DNA from: Candidatus Bathyarchaeota archaeon
GTDB taxonomy: Archaea > Thermoproteota > Bathyarchaeia > TCS64 > B23
Length of the DNA: 36,956 bases
Direction of reading: 5' to 3'
Assembly: GCA_021161045.1 (NCBI GenBank)
Contig: JAGHBJ010000074.1
Coordinates: 1 to 36,956, forward strand
Shown: positions 1-8,505 of the stretch, piece by piece
Numbering within the stretch: the first letter of the stretch is position 1
Layout: each line of letters begins with the position of its first letter
Position numbers and translations under genes: made by a program
Notes under the pieces: model-generated
Database searches by the model: none
Seen by the model: the letters and a program-made list of their open reading frames with translations, nothing else
Told to the model about the DNA's origin: nothing

Positions 1-223
1 GGGGGTAGCGCTCCTCGACGAATCTCAAACCCCCATCGGCATAGAACTTATAGAATCTCCCCCGAGGCCCAATCCTAATGGCCCTCGGCTCCTCTGACCT
101 GTAGATGTGTTCAGATGCGTACTCTAGGTCGCAGAAGTAGGCGTCCTCAGGGTGATCATAGCCGTAGACCCTGAAGATTAGGCCCTCATCCGTCACCGGT
201 GCGTCTCTATCCCTGAGCCTCAT
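1..223 (-). CDS. Partial CDS (3' end beyond window); possible archaeal nucleotidyltransferase-like protein
   Basis: Reverse-strand translation MRLRDRDAPVTDEGLIFRVYGYDHPEDAYFCDLEYASEHIYRSEEPRAIRIGPRGRFYKFYADGGLRFVEERYP is open to the window edge; its ATG overlaps the stop of the upstream dCMP deaminase (ATGA). Confidence 0.6.
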   Translation of the reverse strand, partial: MRLRDRDAPVTDEGLIFRVYGYDHPEDAYFCDLEYASEHIYRSEEPRAIRIGPRGRFYKFYADGGLRFVEERYP

Positions 224-759
224 CATCTCTTACAGCCACTGTAATTCTTATCCCCTCTCCCCAGCCGCCCTGAGCGGGCATCCTCCAGAGCCTTCAGATA
301 CCAGTTGGTGTCTTCCTCCACCCATTTCTTAACGTCGAATCTCAGCGGTTTGCCGTCCTCGTCGAGAATTATGACCTCCTCTATACCGGCGTTTATGATG
401 GCCCTACGGCATCTCCGGCAGGGTATCGCCTTCGTATAGTTTCCCTCCGCGTCGTAGCCGGCGATGTAGAGTTTAGCCCCTATGCGATCCTCCCTATTTG
501 AGTTGATTATGGCGTTCTCCTCCGCATGAACCGCTGGACATAGGTCGTAGGCCTCCCCTGAGGGGAGGTTCAGCTCATCCTTTATACAGCCGACCTCGAA
601 GCAGTTGATAACCCCCTTCGCGGGGCCGTTATACCCCGTGCCGACGATGGTGTCCCCCTTAACGATGACCGCTCCAAATTTACGTCGGAGACAGGTAGAC
701 CTGGCGGCGACGGCGAGGGCGATCCTGAGGAAATACATCGTCTTATCGGGGCGCTCCAA
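223..759 (-). CDS. dCMP/cytidine deaminase family protein
   Basis: STCLRRKFGAVIVKGD, HAEENAI and PCRRCRRAI zinc deaminase motifs; TTG start. Confidence 0.88.
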   Translation of the reverse strand: MERPDKTMYFLRIALAVAARSTCLRRKFGAVIVKGDTIVGTGYNGPAKGVINCFEVGCIKDELNLPSGEAYDLCPAVHAEENAIINSNREDRIGAKLYIAGYDAEGNYTKAIPCRRCRRAIINAGIEEVIILDEDGKPLRFDVKKWVEEDTNWYLKALEDARSGRLGRGDKNYSGCKR

Positions 760-813
760 ACCTAAGCCTCAAGTGATCTCCCCTGTCAACTTTAAAAAGG
801 CTTAGAGAACGCT

Positions 814-1668
814 TCAAGTAGGTAGGAGAGGCTTCGCATTCTCTCCAAGTATGGCTTCGAGTTCTTTGATGGGTATCTCAAGCTCTGGGTTGACGGCGTA
901 TTGATTGATGGATAGGAGCATCTCGACATATTCGGCCTGCTTTATCCCTGGGTAGTCTGTGCCGAAGACTATGTGATCTAGGACTCCAAGGTTCAAGGCT
1001 TTCAAAAGGTCTCTCCATAGGAAGTATCGGTAGCTTGGATGCCTTATGTCGCCGTAGATCCAGCTTATGTCGAGCCAGATGTTCCCATGCTTCCTGGCGA
1101 GGTAGAGGGTTTCATCGACCCTTGGATAGCCTAGGTGGGCGAGGATTATCCTCAGCCTTGGAAAGCAGGCGGCCACCACATCGATCTGCTCTGGATCAGT
1201 ATGCCTCAAAAGGGCCTGTGGCTCCGGCATCCCAGCGTGGTGGAACATAACCGGCATCTCCATCTCCTGAGCCATCTCATAAACCCTGAAGGCCTTTGGA
1301 TCATCAGCCCTATATCCATCGAGGGTTGGATAGAGCTTCAAGCCATACAGGCCGAGCTCCTCTCGCTGCCTCATCACCTCCTCTGGAGCCTCAGGCCTCA
1401 AGGGGTTGACGTATCCGAAGCCTATTAGGCGATCTGGGGCGGCTGAGATGAACTGGGAGACGGCCTCAGGCGGTGTTCGGCGGTCTGATAGTATGACGGC
1501 CATATCGAAGCCTGCGGCGTCGAGGTCTGAGAGGAGCTCCTCCCTTGAGATCCTCACTATCCTAGGATGTCTTGGGTCTGTATATTCGACGATGGAGATG
1601 TGGCAGTGTATATCGATCTTCAATCCTTCCCTCGGCCTCTCAGCCTTCATCACGGCTTGGATCGCCAT
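814..1668 (-). CDS. Amidohydrolase family (TIM-barrel metal-dependent hydrolase, ACMSD-like)
   Basis: IDIHCHIS N-terminal metal motif, FHHAG, ILAHLGYP, FGTDYPG. Confidence 0.85.
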   Translation of the reverse strand: MAIQAVMKAERPREGLKIDIHCHISIVEYTDPRHPRIVRISREELLSDLDAAGFDMAVILSDRRTPPEAVSQFISAAPDRLIGFGYVNPLRPEAPEEVMRQREELGLYGLKLYPTLDGYRADDPKAFRVYEMAQEMEMPVMFHHAGMPEPQALLRHTDPEQIDVVAACFPRLRIILAHLGYPRVDETLYLARKHGNIWLDISWIYGDIRHPSYRYFLWRDLLKALNLGVLDHIVFGTDYPGIKQAEYVEMLLSINQYAVNPELEIPIKELEAILGENAKPLLPT

Positions 1669-1680
1669 GATGGTTCACCG

Positions 1681-2436
1681 TTAGAAGATGATGGAGAGGC
1701 AGGTTAGGGCGCCTTCGCATTTCGTGAATTCGCTGACGTCTAGGGTGATGACATCGAATCCGGCTTCCCTCACCATCTCAACGGCTCTGGGATACCCCTC
1801 AGGCATGAGGACGACGTCGCCTATGGAGAGCGTGTTGGCGGCATACCACTCCTCATCTGGGACTATGAGCTTCTCAAAGGGTTTGAGGACGGGGTGATCG
1901 GCGTATTTCCTCGTCGTGATCATGATTCCTCTGCCGAGGTAGGTGATGTAGCTCTTCAAGTGGACGATGCTTGGATCCTCTATGGTCTCCACGGGGACGT
2001 TCAGCCACTCCCTCATCTGGGCTACTCCCTCAGCGTTAGTCCTCTCCGTCAACCCCGAGATCAACCTATCCGGTAGATGTATGACATCGCCTCCCTCTAT
2101 GGTGGCCGGCGGCTCAGCCCGTTTCACAGGCATATACTGCCTCAGAACCTCCTCCACAGCCGTCTCCTCCCCCCTCCTGCTGGGCTTAGCCATCCTGCAG
2201 ATGAGGGCTCGGCCGCCGTGGACGACGGCGTTATCCTCAACGAAGCAGGAGTCCGGATGCTCATCGTCCCTCGGCAGCCTGATGATCTCTAAGCCCAACT
2301 CCTCCAATACCCTACAATACTTGGCATGCTGCTTCCTCGCCCTCTCCACGTTGATGGTATGCCTCAATGGATGCGATGATATGCATCTTGGATAGGTGGC
2401 TCCAGGCTCCCTAACCAGCGCCCTCTTGGGAGTCAT
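1681..2436 (-). CDS. Dimethylarginine dimethylaminohydrolase-like pentein
   Basis: EDNAVV, EGGDVIHL, HLKSYITYLG and C-terminal CEGALTCLSI active-site motifs. Confidence 0.85.
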   Translation of the reverse strand: MTPKRALVREPGATYPRCISSHPLRHTINVERARKQHAKYCRVLEELGLEIIRLPRDDEHPDSCFVEDNAVVHGGRALICRMAKPSRRGEETAVEEVLRQYMPVKRAEPPATIEGGDVIHLPDRLISGLTERTNAEGVAQMREWLNVPVETIEDPSIVHLKSYITYLGRGIMITTRKYADHPVLKPFEKLIVPDEEWYAANTLSIGDVVLMPEGYPRAVEMVREAGFDVITLDVSEFTKCEGALTCLSIIF

Positions 2437-2458
2437 GTTGAATCCTACTCATCAATAT

Positions 2459-2473
2459 GATAAAGGATTTATC
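2459..2473. promoter_or_regulatory. Back-to-back TATA-like palindrome GATAAA-GGA-TTTATC in divergent DDAH/ADI promoter
   Basis: Perfect 6-bp arms, 3-bp spacer, about 25-30 bp from both start regions. Confidence 0.45.
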
Positions 2474-2490
2474 TCCAGAACTCTTTTCAA

Positions 2491-3429
2491 ATGGGAGCTG
2501 AGATGGAGTTCGGCGCACAATCAGAGTATGGAAGGTTGAGGAAGGTCTTGATGCATAAGCCCTCGGAGCATCTGAGGAGGGTGACACCTCAGACGAAGGA
2601 TCACTACCTCTTCAGAGACATCGTCTATTGGAGGGAGTTCGTCAGGGAGCATGAAGCCTTCGTAGAGGCCCTCAGAGGCGAGGGGGTGGAGGTCTATCTG
2701 CTGGGGGAACTACTCGAAGAGGAGGATAGACGCATAGCGGAGCTGATGCCAGACCTCGTCTACACGAGGGACATCTGCAGCGTCACAAATCTCGGAGCCA
2801 TAAGGATGAGGATGCGACATCAGGCCAGATACGCTGAACCCCTCCTGGCCGAGAGGGCGATGAAGAGGCTGGGCATACCCATCGCGCTGAGAGTTAGGCA
2901 TCCAGCCTACCTGGAGGGTGGAGACCTCGTCTACCTCGACCCCGAGACACTGCTCATCGGCTTCGGCCCGAGGTCAGATGAGGGAGGAGTCGAGGCGGTG
3001 AGGGAATTGCTGCTTGGCAAAGCCGTAAAGGAGCTGGTGGCCGTCACCCTACCAAGCTTCAGGGTTCACCTCGATGGAGCCTTGATGATCCTCAGCCGAG
3101 ACCTAGCGGTAATCCATAAACCCTCCCTGGAGCTATACCCAGCCTGGATCTACAGGGGGGACGGGGAAGTGGAGCTGGCCTTCATCGAGGACTACCTTAA
3201 GGAGAGGGGCCTCGACATCATCTACGTCGACGATTGGGAAGTTCGAAACTTCGGCACCAACATCCTCGGCATAGGCGACGGGAAATACGTCACCTACGAG
3301 TGGAATGAGCGGGTTAAGAAGCTGCTAGAGGAGAGAGGGTTCGACGTCATCGGCATCCCAGGATGCCAGCTCAGCCTCGGCGGAGGCGGCCCTCACTGCA
3401 TGACCTGCCCCATACTCCGAGTGCCTTAA
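2491..3429 (+). CDS. Arginine deiminase-like pentein (possible start at 2503)
   Basis: YTRDICSV, EGGDLVYL, HLDGALMIL, GGGGPHCMTCPI; shorter than bacterial ArcA. Confidence 0.82.
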   Translation: MGAEMEFGAQSEYGRLRKVLMHKPSEHLRRVTPQTKDHYLFRDIVYWREFVREHEAFVEALRGEGVEVYLLGELLEEEDRRIAELMPDLVYTRDICSVTNLGAIRMRMRHQARYAEPLLAERAMKRLGIPIALRVRHPAYLEGGDLVYLDPETLLIGFGPRSDEGGVEAVRELLLGKAVKELVAVTLPSFRVHLDGALMILSRDLAVIHKPSLELYPAWIYRGDGEVELAFIEDYLKERGLDIIYVDDWEVRNFGTNILGIGDGKYVTYEWNERVKKLLEERGFDVIGIPGCQLSLGGGGPHCMTCPILRVP

Positions 3430-3475
3430 TGTCCTAAATATAACAAAATTTATCTCTCTTTGCACCAATTAGTGC

Positions 3476-4807
3476 ATGATGGCTCGGAGAGTCGTCATCC
3501 TAGGAGCGGCCGGTAGGGATTTCCATAACTTCAACGTATACTTCAGGGACAACCCCCAATACGAGGTTGTGGCCTTCACGGCGGCTCAGCTTCCAAACAT
3601 CGCCGGTCGAATCTATCCGCCGGAGCTGGCTGGTGAGCGATACCCTGATGGGATACCGATACTCCCCGAGGAGGAGCTCCCAAGGCTGATAGGGGAGGAG
3701 AGTGTCGAGCTGGCGGTTCTCTCCTACAGCGACCTCCTCTACGAAGATGTGATGAAAAAGGCCTCAGAGATTCTGGCGCTGGGAGCCGACTTCATGCTCC
3801 TAGGCCCAGGTTCGACGATGCTGAAGTCTAAGCGTCCGGTGATCTCCATCTGCGCCGTCAGAACCGGAGCGGGGAAGAGCACCGTCACCAGGAGGGTTCT
3901 GCGCATACTGCTGTCAAAGGGCCTAAAGCCCGTCGCCATCAGACATCCCATGCCCTATGGAGACTTGGCCAAGCAGGCTGTTCAACGATTCGGAGATTTC
4001 GAGGATCTCGACCGCTATGAGTGCACCATCGAGGAGAGAGAGGAGTATGAACCCATCATAAGGCTGGGAGTCCCCCTCTACGCAGGCGTCGACTATGAGG
4101 GCATCATCAAAAAGGCTGAGGAGGAGGGAGACCTAATCGTCTGGGATGGAGGAAACAACGATCTACCCTTCTACAGGCCGGATCTCCACATCGTCGTGGC
4201 AGACCCCCTGAGGCCTGGACATGAATTGAAGTCCTATCCAGGGACGGCGAATGCGATGATGGCCGACGTCTTCATAGTGAACAAGGTGAACGTCGCAGAC
4301 AGGGAGTCGATTGAAACCGTCAAGGAGAATCTGAGAAAGCTGAATCCGGAGGCACCCATCATCGAGGCAGAATCCATCATCTCGGTTGATAGACCTGAAC
4401 TAATAGAGGGTAAACGCGTCCTCGTCGTCGAGGATGGGCCTACGGTCACCCATGGAGGCCTCGGCTACGCAGCTGGATACGTCGCGGCGAGGGAGTTTGG
4501 GGCCGCTGAGATCGTCGACCCCCGACCCCACGCCGTCGGCTCCCTGAAGGCCGTCTATGAGGAGTATCCCCAGCTTAGGGAGGTATTACCCTCCATGGGC
4601 TATGGCCGTGAGCAGATGAGGGAGCTTGAGGCCTCAATCAACGCCGTTGACTGCGACGCCGTCGTCCTCGGAACTCCCAGCCACCTGGAGAGATTCCTGA
4701 AGCTGAACAAACCCGTCGTCCACGTCTCCTTCGAGCTGAGGGAGACAACAAAGCCGGATCTCGAGGAGATCGTCAGCCGCTTCCTCTCTGAGAGGGGCTT
4801 AATCTAA
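3476..4807 (+). CDS. Cyclic 2,3-diphosphoglycerate synthetase-like P-loop GTPase family protein
   Basis: RRVVILGAAGRDFHNFNVYFRDNP N-terminus and RTGAGKSTVTRRV Walker A are characteristic of this family. Confidence 0.8.
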   Translation: MMARRVVILGAAGRDFHNFNVYFRDNPQYEVVAFTAAQLPNIAGRIYPPELAGERYPDGIPILPEEELPRLIGEESVELAVLSYSDLLYEDVMKKASEILALGADFMLLGPGSTMLKSKRPVISICAVRTGAGKSTVTRRVLRILLSKGLKPVAIRHPMPYGDLAKQAVQRFGDFEDLDRYECTIEEREEYEPIIRLGVPLYAGVDYEGIIKKAEEEGDLIVWDGGNNDLPFYRPDLHIVVADPLRPGHELKSYPGTANAMMADVFIVNKVNVADRESIETVKENLRKLNPEAPIIEAESIISVDRPELIEGKRVLVVEDGPTVTHGGLGYAAGYVAAREFGAAEIVDPRPHAVGSLKAVYEEYPQLREVLPSMGYGREQMRELEASINAVDCDAVVLGTPSHLERFLKLNKPVVHVSFELRETTKPDLEEIVSRFLSERGLI

Positions 4808-4818
4808 CCTCCTCCTTT

Positions 4819-5640
4819 TTACAGCCTCAGCCCATAGGGCATGAGGACTCCATCGATGTAGACTCCGCCCTCACCGTCGAGGGCTATACGCCCCTCAGCG
4901 ATCATCTGAAGCGTCAATGGATAGATGACCCAGTCCCCATGCCTCTTCAACCTGTTCTGATTCTCCCTCACAACCTTCTCCAGGAGCTCCTTATCCCTCT
5001 TTAGGTCTTCGAGGGTTACGCCTTCGGGGAGTATGACGGGGACGGGCTTAGATCTCACCAGTATCTCGCCGTAATCCACCTTCTCCCTAACCACATGCGT
5101 CGTCGAGTATAGGTATCGCTCACCGGCGAGGATGGCGTCCCTAACGGCGTGGAGGCCTACATATTTGCGTCTGCCACCCTCCATGATGGATAGGTCTGCC
5201 GGATGGACGTTCACGATCCTCCCAGGATACCTATCGAGGAGAGGCTTCGTTATGATGCTCATATACCCAGCTAAGGCGATGACATCAATGTTGTATGGCT
5301 CTATCCTCCTGGCCACCTCCTCATCGTATATGGGCCTAAGCGTCAGATCCCTCTTCGTTTTGCGACCGTGACTCCTATAGAAGTCGAGGATGTCTATACA
5401 CTCATAGGGGACTCCATACTCCTCGGCGATGTCCAAAGCCCTACAACGCTTCTCACCACTTCGATCCAGGCGGTCATCCCTAACATCGGTAAAGATTAGA
5501 ACTACCTCATATCGGGCATCCTCCTCAAGGGAGCGCTCGATGATCTTCCTCGTATTCGTCCCAGAGCCGGACATGAAGCAGGCAACCCTCATGCGACGCC
5601 CGACACTTGGATCGAAGATCGGCGTCACAGCCACTTTCAT
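4819..5640 (-). CDS. Formyltransferase family protein (PurN/GART-like)
   Basis: RVACFMSGSGTNTRKIIE, ALAGYMSIITKPLLDRYPGRIVNVHPADL; start placed at MKVAVTPIF because a TATA-like element lies upstream of it. Confidence 0.82.
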   Translation of the reverse strand: MKVAVTPIFDPSVGRRMRVACFMSGSGTNTRKIIERSLEEDARYEVVLIFTDVRDDRLDRSGEKRCRALDIAEEYGVPYECIDILDFYRSHGRKTKRDLTLRPIYDEEVARRIEPYNIDVIALAGYMSIITKPLLDRYPGRIVNVHPADLSIMEGGRRKYVGLHAVRDAILAGERYLYSTTHVVREKVDYGEILVRSKPVPVILPEGVTLEDLKRDKELLEKVVRENQNRLKRHGDWVIYPLTLQMIAEGRIALDGEGGVYIDGVLMPYGLRL

Positions 5641-5671
5641 CCATCCCCCATCATAGAGTGAATCCGCATCC

Positions 5672-5681
5672 CTTTTAAAAG
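5672..5681. promoter_or_regulatory. CTTTTAAAAG palindromic TATA between divergent PurN-like gene and zinc-ribbon microORF
   Basis: Perfect 10-bp palindrome about 32 bp from the 5640 start and about 24 bp from 5705. Confidence 0.4.
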
Positions 5682-5704
5682 AGGGGGAGACGCCCAAATT
5701 AGGG

Positions 5705-5830
5705 TTGAAAGGCGACAGCCTCGATATACTCGTCGTCTGTAAGAGATGTGGACATCTAGTCCCCAAGACTCAGCTCTGCATCTACTGTGGAGCTCCAATA
5801 CTCTATAGGCCTCCAAGGGGTAGGAGCTGA
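5705..5830 (+). CDS. 41-aa zinc-ribbon microprotein
   Basis: TTG-initiated ORF LKGDSLDILVVCKRCGHLVPKTQLCIYCGAPILYRPPRGRS: two CxxC knuckles, consistent with a leaderless start after TTTTAAAA. Not in the supplied ORF track. Confidence 0.6.
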   Translation: MKGDSLDILVVCKRCGHLVPKTQLCIYCGAPILYRPPRGRS

Positions 5831-5868
5831 GCTTATATCATGGTTAGGGGCCATCTATATCGAGGGAG

Positions 5869-6696
5869 TTGAAGGTTTACATATCCATCGATATGGAGGG
5901 TATAAGCAGCATCGTCGACTGGAGTCAGGTTGACCCTAGGAATAAGGAATATGAGCGGTTTAGGAGGCTGATGGTCGGCGACCTGAATGCAGCCATAGAG
6001 GGCGTCCTGGAGGCTGGGGCTGAGGAAGTTGTGGTCGCTGATTCACATGGGCGTATGAGCAACCTCCCACCGGAGGAGGTTCACGAAGCAGCGGTTCTCA
6101 TCAGAGGCTCCCCGAGGCCATGGCTGATGATGGAGGGAATCGACGACGGCTTCGACGCAGCCCTCTACGTCGGCTACCACTCCATGAAGGGAACCGAGCG
6201 GGGAGTCCTCTGCCACACCATCTCAGGCCGTGTCGTCGATGCGGTTTACATCAACGGCGTGGAGATGGGGGAGTTCGGCCTGAACGCGGCCCTAGCGGGA
6301 TGGCATGGAGTCCCCTCCATCTTCATCTCAGGAGATCAAGCCGTCGTCGAGGAGGCTAGGAGACTGGTGCCGAATATCAGGGGCGCAGTCGTCAAATGGG
6401 GTGTCAGCCGATACGCCGCGAGATGTCTACACCCCGCCAAGGCGAGGAGACTGATTAGGGAGAAGGCCTCAGAAGCCCTAAAGGCCCTCGATGAATTCAA
6501 GCCCTTCAAGGTCGAGGAGCCGGTTGAGGTGAGGATGAGATTTGCAACCTCGACGATGGCCGATGTCGCGGCTTTGATACCCTACGCCGAGAGGGTGGAT
6601 GGCAAAACCATCAGGATGGTCTTCGACGACTATCCAACGGCCTTTAGGGGAGTTAGAACCGCTATCGCCGTCGCCTATCCAGTTGAGGAGCGGTGA
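5869..6696 (+). CDS. D-aminopeptidase-like protein, M55 (DppA) family
   Basis: SIDMEGISS, DSHGRM, GYHSMKG, NGVEMGEFGLNAALAG. Confidence 0.88.
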   Translation: MKVYISIDMEGISSIVDWSQVDPRNKEYERFRRLMVGDLNAAIEGVLEAGAEEVVVADSHGRMSNLPPEEVHEAAVLIRGSPRPWLMMEGIDDGFDAALYVGYHSMKGTERGVLCHTISGRVVDAVYINGVEMGEFGLNAALAGWHGVPSIFISGDQAVVEEARRLVPNIRGAVVKWGVSRYAARCLHPAKARRLIREKASEALKALDEFKPFKVEEPVEVRMRFATSTMADVAALIPYAERVDGKTIRMVFDDYPTAFRGVRTAIAVAYPVEER

Positions 6697-6718
6697 AGAC
6701 TCCCTGGGGAACGGTGAG

Positions 6719-7228
6719 ATGAGGGGAAGGAGACTCGCCCCCATCATCGCCGCCATAGTGATCGCGGTGGCAGCCCTCTACATCCTCGCCAGGCCTAGGG
6801 CTGAACATGTAGAGGAGGGGGTCTACATCGGCATGAAGGCTCCAGACTTCACCGTCGTCGGCGTAGATGGCTCCACCTTCACGCTCTCGAAGCATAGAGG
6901 CGAGATCGTCGTCATCGAATTCTCCACGATGTGGTGTCCCTACTGCGCGAAGCAGATAGAGGTTTTCAGAAGGCTGTCGGAGGAGTTCAAGGAGGGGGTC
7001 TACATCGCCTCCATAGACGTCGACCCCTCAGAGGAGCCTAGTGGGGATTGGGTTAGGAATATGGGTATAAGCTGGTTTTATGGACACTCACCCGAGGCCG
7101 GTCTCCTCTATAAGGTCTCCTATGTCCCTATGGTCATCGTCGTCGATGAGAGGGGCATCATTAGATATCGAGGCGCCTACACCCCCTATGAGAAGTTGAA
7201 GCTCATCATCCTCCAGCTGAGTGAGTGA
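6719..7228 (+). CDS. TlpA/ResA-like thioredoxin-fold protein with N-terminal TM anchor
   Basis: IIAAIVIAVAALYIL TM; GMKAPDFTVVGVDG; FSTMWCPYCAKQIEVF CxxC; GVDERG-type C-terminus. Start placed at MRGRRLAP. Confidence 0.85.
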   Translation: MRGRRLAPIIAAIVIAVAALYILARPRAEHVEEGVYIGMKAPDFTVVGVDGSTFTLSKHRGEIVVIEFSTMWCPYCAKQIEVFRRLSEEFKEGVYIASIDVDPSEEPSGDWVRNMGISWFYGHSPEAGLLYKVSYVPMVIVVDERGIIRYRGAYTPYEKLKLIILQLSE

Positions 7229-7892
7229 GATGGAGGCGGCTAGGCTTCTATTGGCCTTCACAGCTGGCGTTCTATCTCCCCTCTCACCCTGCTCCCTGCC
7301 GCTGCTCCCCTCCTACATCGCGTATTATCTCACAGCCGTCGACGCCCATCGGCTTCGAGGTGGACTCACCCTGGCGTTTACAACCCTCCTAGGCTTCCTA
7401 TCCGTCTACACCCTAATTGGATTCGTCCCATCACTCGCCCTTGGATTCATCCCCCTCAGCGAGAGGGTTTTGAACCCTATCTTCGGCGTTATACTAATCC
7501 TATTAGGCCTCATCACCTATCGGAGAGGCGGTCTCACCCTGTCGGGTATGCCGCATCCAGCTCCACCTGAAGCCGGGGGCCTATTATCCTTCTATCTCTT
7601 CGGCGCAATCTATGCGGTGTCCTCCCTCGGCTGCTCCCTCCCCGTCTTCCTCCTACTAGTCTTCACCTCCGCGGGGGCAGACCTCAACGCCGTGGCGCCC
7701 CTCTACGTCTCCTATGCCCTCGGTTGCGCAGCCCTATTCATACCCCTCTCCCTAGCCGTCGCCTACTCCAAAAGCTATCTAATAGAGAGGATTAGGGGTA
7801 TGGGGGGAATCATCTCCAAAGCTACGGCTTACATATTGATGGCCGCTGGAGTATACATGGCTCTCTCACCCCTCCTCTATGGGAGTGTATAG
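7221..7892 (+). CDS. CcdA/DsbD-type transmembrane thiol transporter
   Basis: Six-TM pattern, FTAGVLSPLSPCSLPLLPSYIAYYL and SLGCSLPVFLLL Cys motifs; overlaps the TlpA-like gene. Confidence 0.85.
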   Translation: MSEMEAARLLLAFTAGVLSPLSPCSLPLLPSYIAYYLTAVDAHRLRGGLTLAFTTLLGFLSVYTLIGFVPSLALGFIPLSERVLNPIFGVILILLGLITYRRGGLTLSGMPHPAPPEAGGLLSFYLFGAIYAVSSLGCSLPVFLLLVFTSAGADLNAVAPLYVSYALGCAALFIPLSLAVAYSKSYLIERIRGMGGIISKATAYILMAAGVYMALSPLLYGSV

Positions 7893-8505
7893 AATCGAAG
7901 GCGTCGAGATCATGGATGTAGTCGGGAGAGCCGAGTTTGAAAGATTTCTATGGAGATGTATCTCACCTATGCCCTATAGACGATATAGGAGGCGGGGTGA
8001 ATACCTAGAGAGGGCTATTCCAAGTGAGAAAGGAGATTCTATTCCTCCACGGCGATGCCGTAGGCCAGATCGAGTATGCGCCGCCGGAGGCCTCGGGCTA
8101 CCCGATAAGTGGAGAGGGATCTGGGTGATGAACTGTATCTGGGTTCTGAGGAGAGCTGGAGGTAGAGGCCTGGGGAGGATGCTCATGAATAGAATGCTGA
8201 GGAATATCGGGGAGGCTGCTGGCGTAGCCACCATCGCCCTAGAGGGGCATCACAGCCCCTGGCTTAAGCTGAGGCAGATGGAGTATCTCGGCTTCAAATC
8301 CATAGACCATAGGAGGCTTAGGCATAGGGTTAAGCGGAGAGACGTCTGCTTAACCCTCCACCTGATGTGGATGCCCCTGAGACCTGGGGCCAAGCCTCCG
8401 GAGATGGATTGGGCTGAGATGCTTAGGAGAGTCGACTTCTGCCTCGCCCATCCGCTATATAGGGCTGAGAGCTGGAGTCTCGACGTCGTCTATGAGCCAT
8501 GCTGA
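7879..8505 (+). pseudogene. GNAT family N-acetyltransferase with two compensating frameshifts
   Basis: Frame 1 carries GNAT-like GIWVMNCIWVLRRAGGRGLGRMLM. The expected upstream strand VRKEILFLHGDAVGQIEYAPPEASGYPISGEG is in frame 2 at 8024-8116, replaced in frame 1 by low-plausibility SEKGDSIPPRRCRRPDRVCAAGG. Confidence 0.65.

Noticed and set aside
1967-2395. 142-aa plus ORF
   Set aside because: Antisense of the DDAH-like gene, which has real active-site motifs.
3236-3260. GAAGTTCGAAACTTC palindrome
   Set aside because: Inside the conserved ADI coding sequence with no promoter context; likely codon-driven.
3476-4807. cDPGS-like gene as evidence for a methanogen
   Set aside because: Homologs occur widely in non-methanogens; no methanogenesis gene in the window.
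5132-5656. Plus-strand ORFs 79 and 75 aa
   Set aside because: Antisense to the PurN-like gene; no domain signature.
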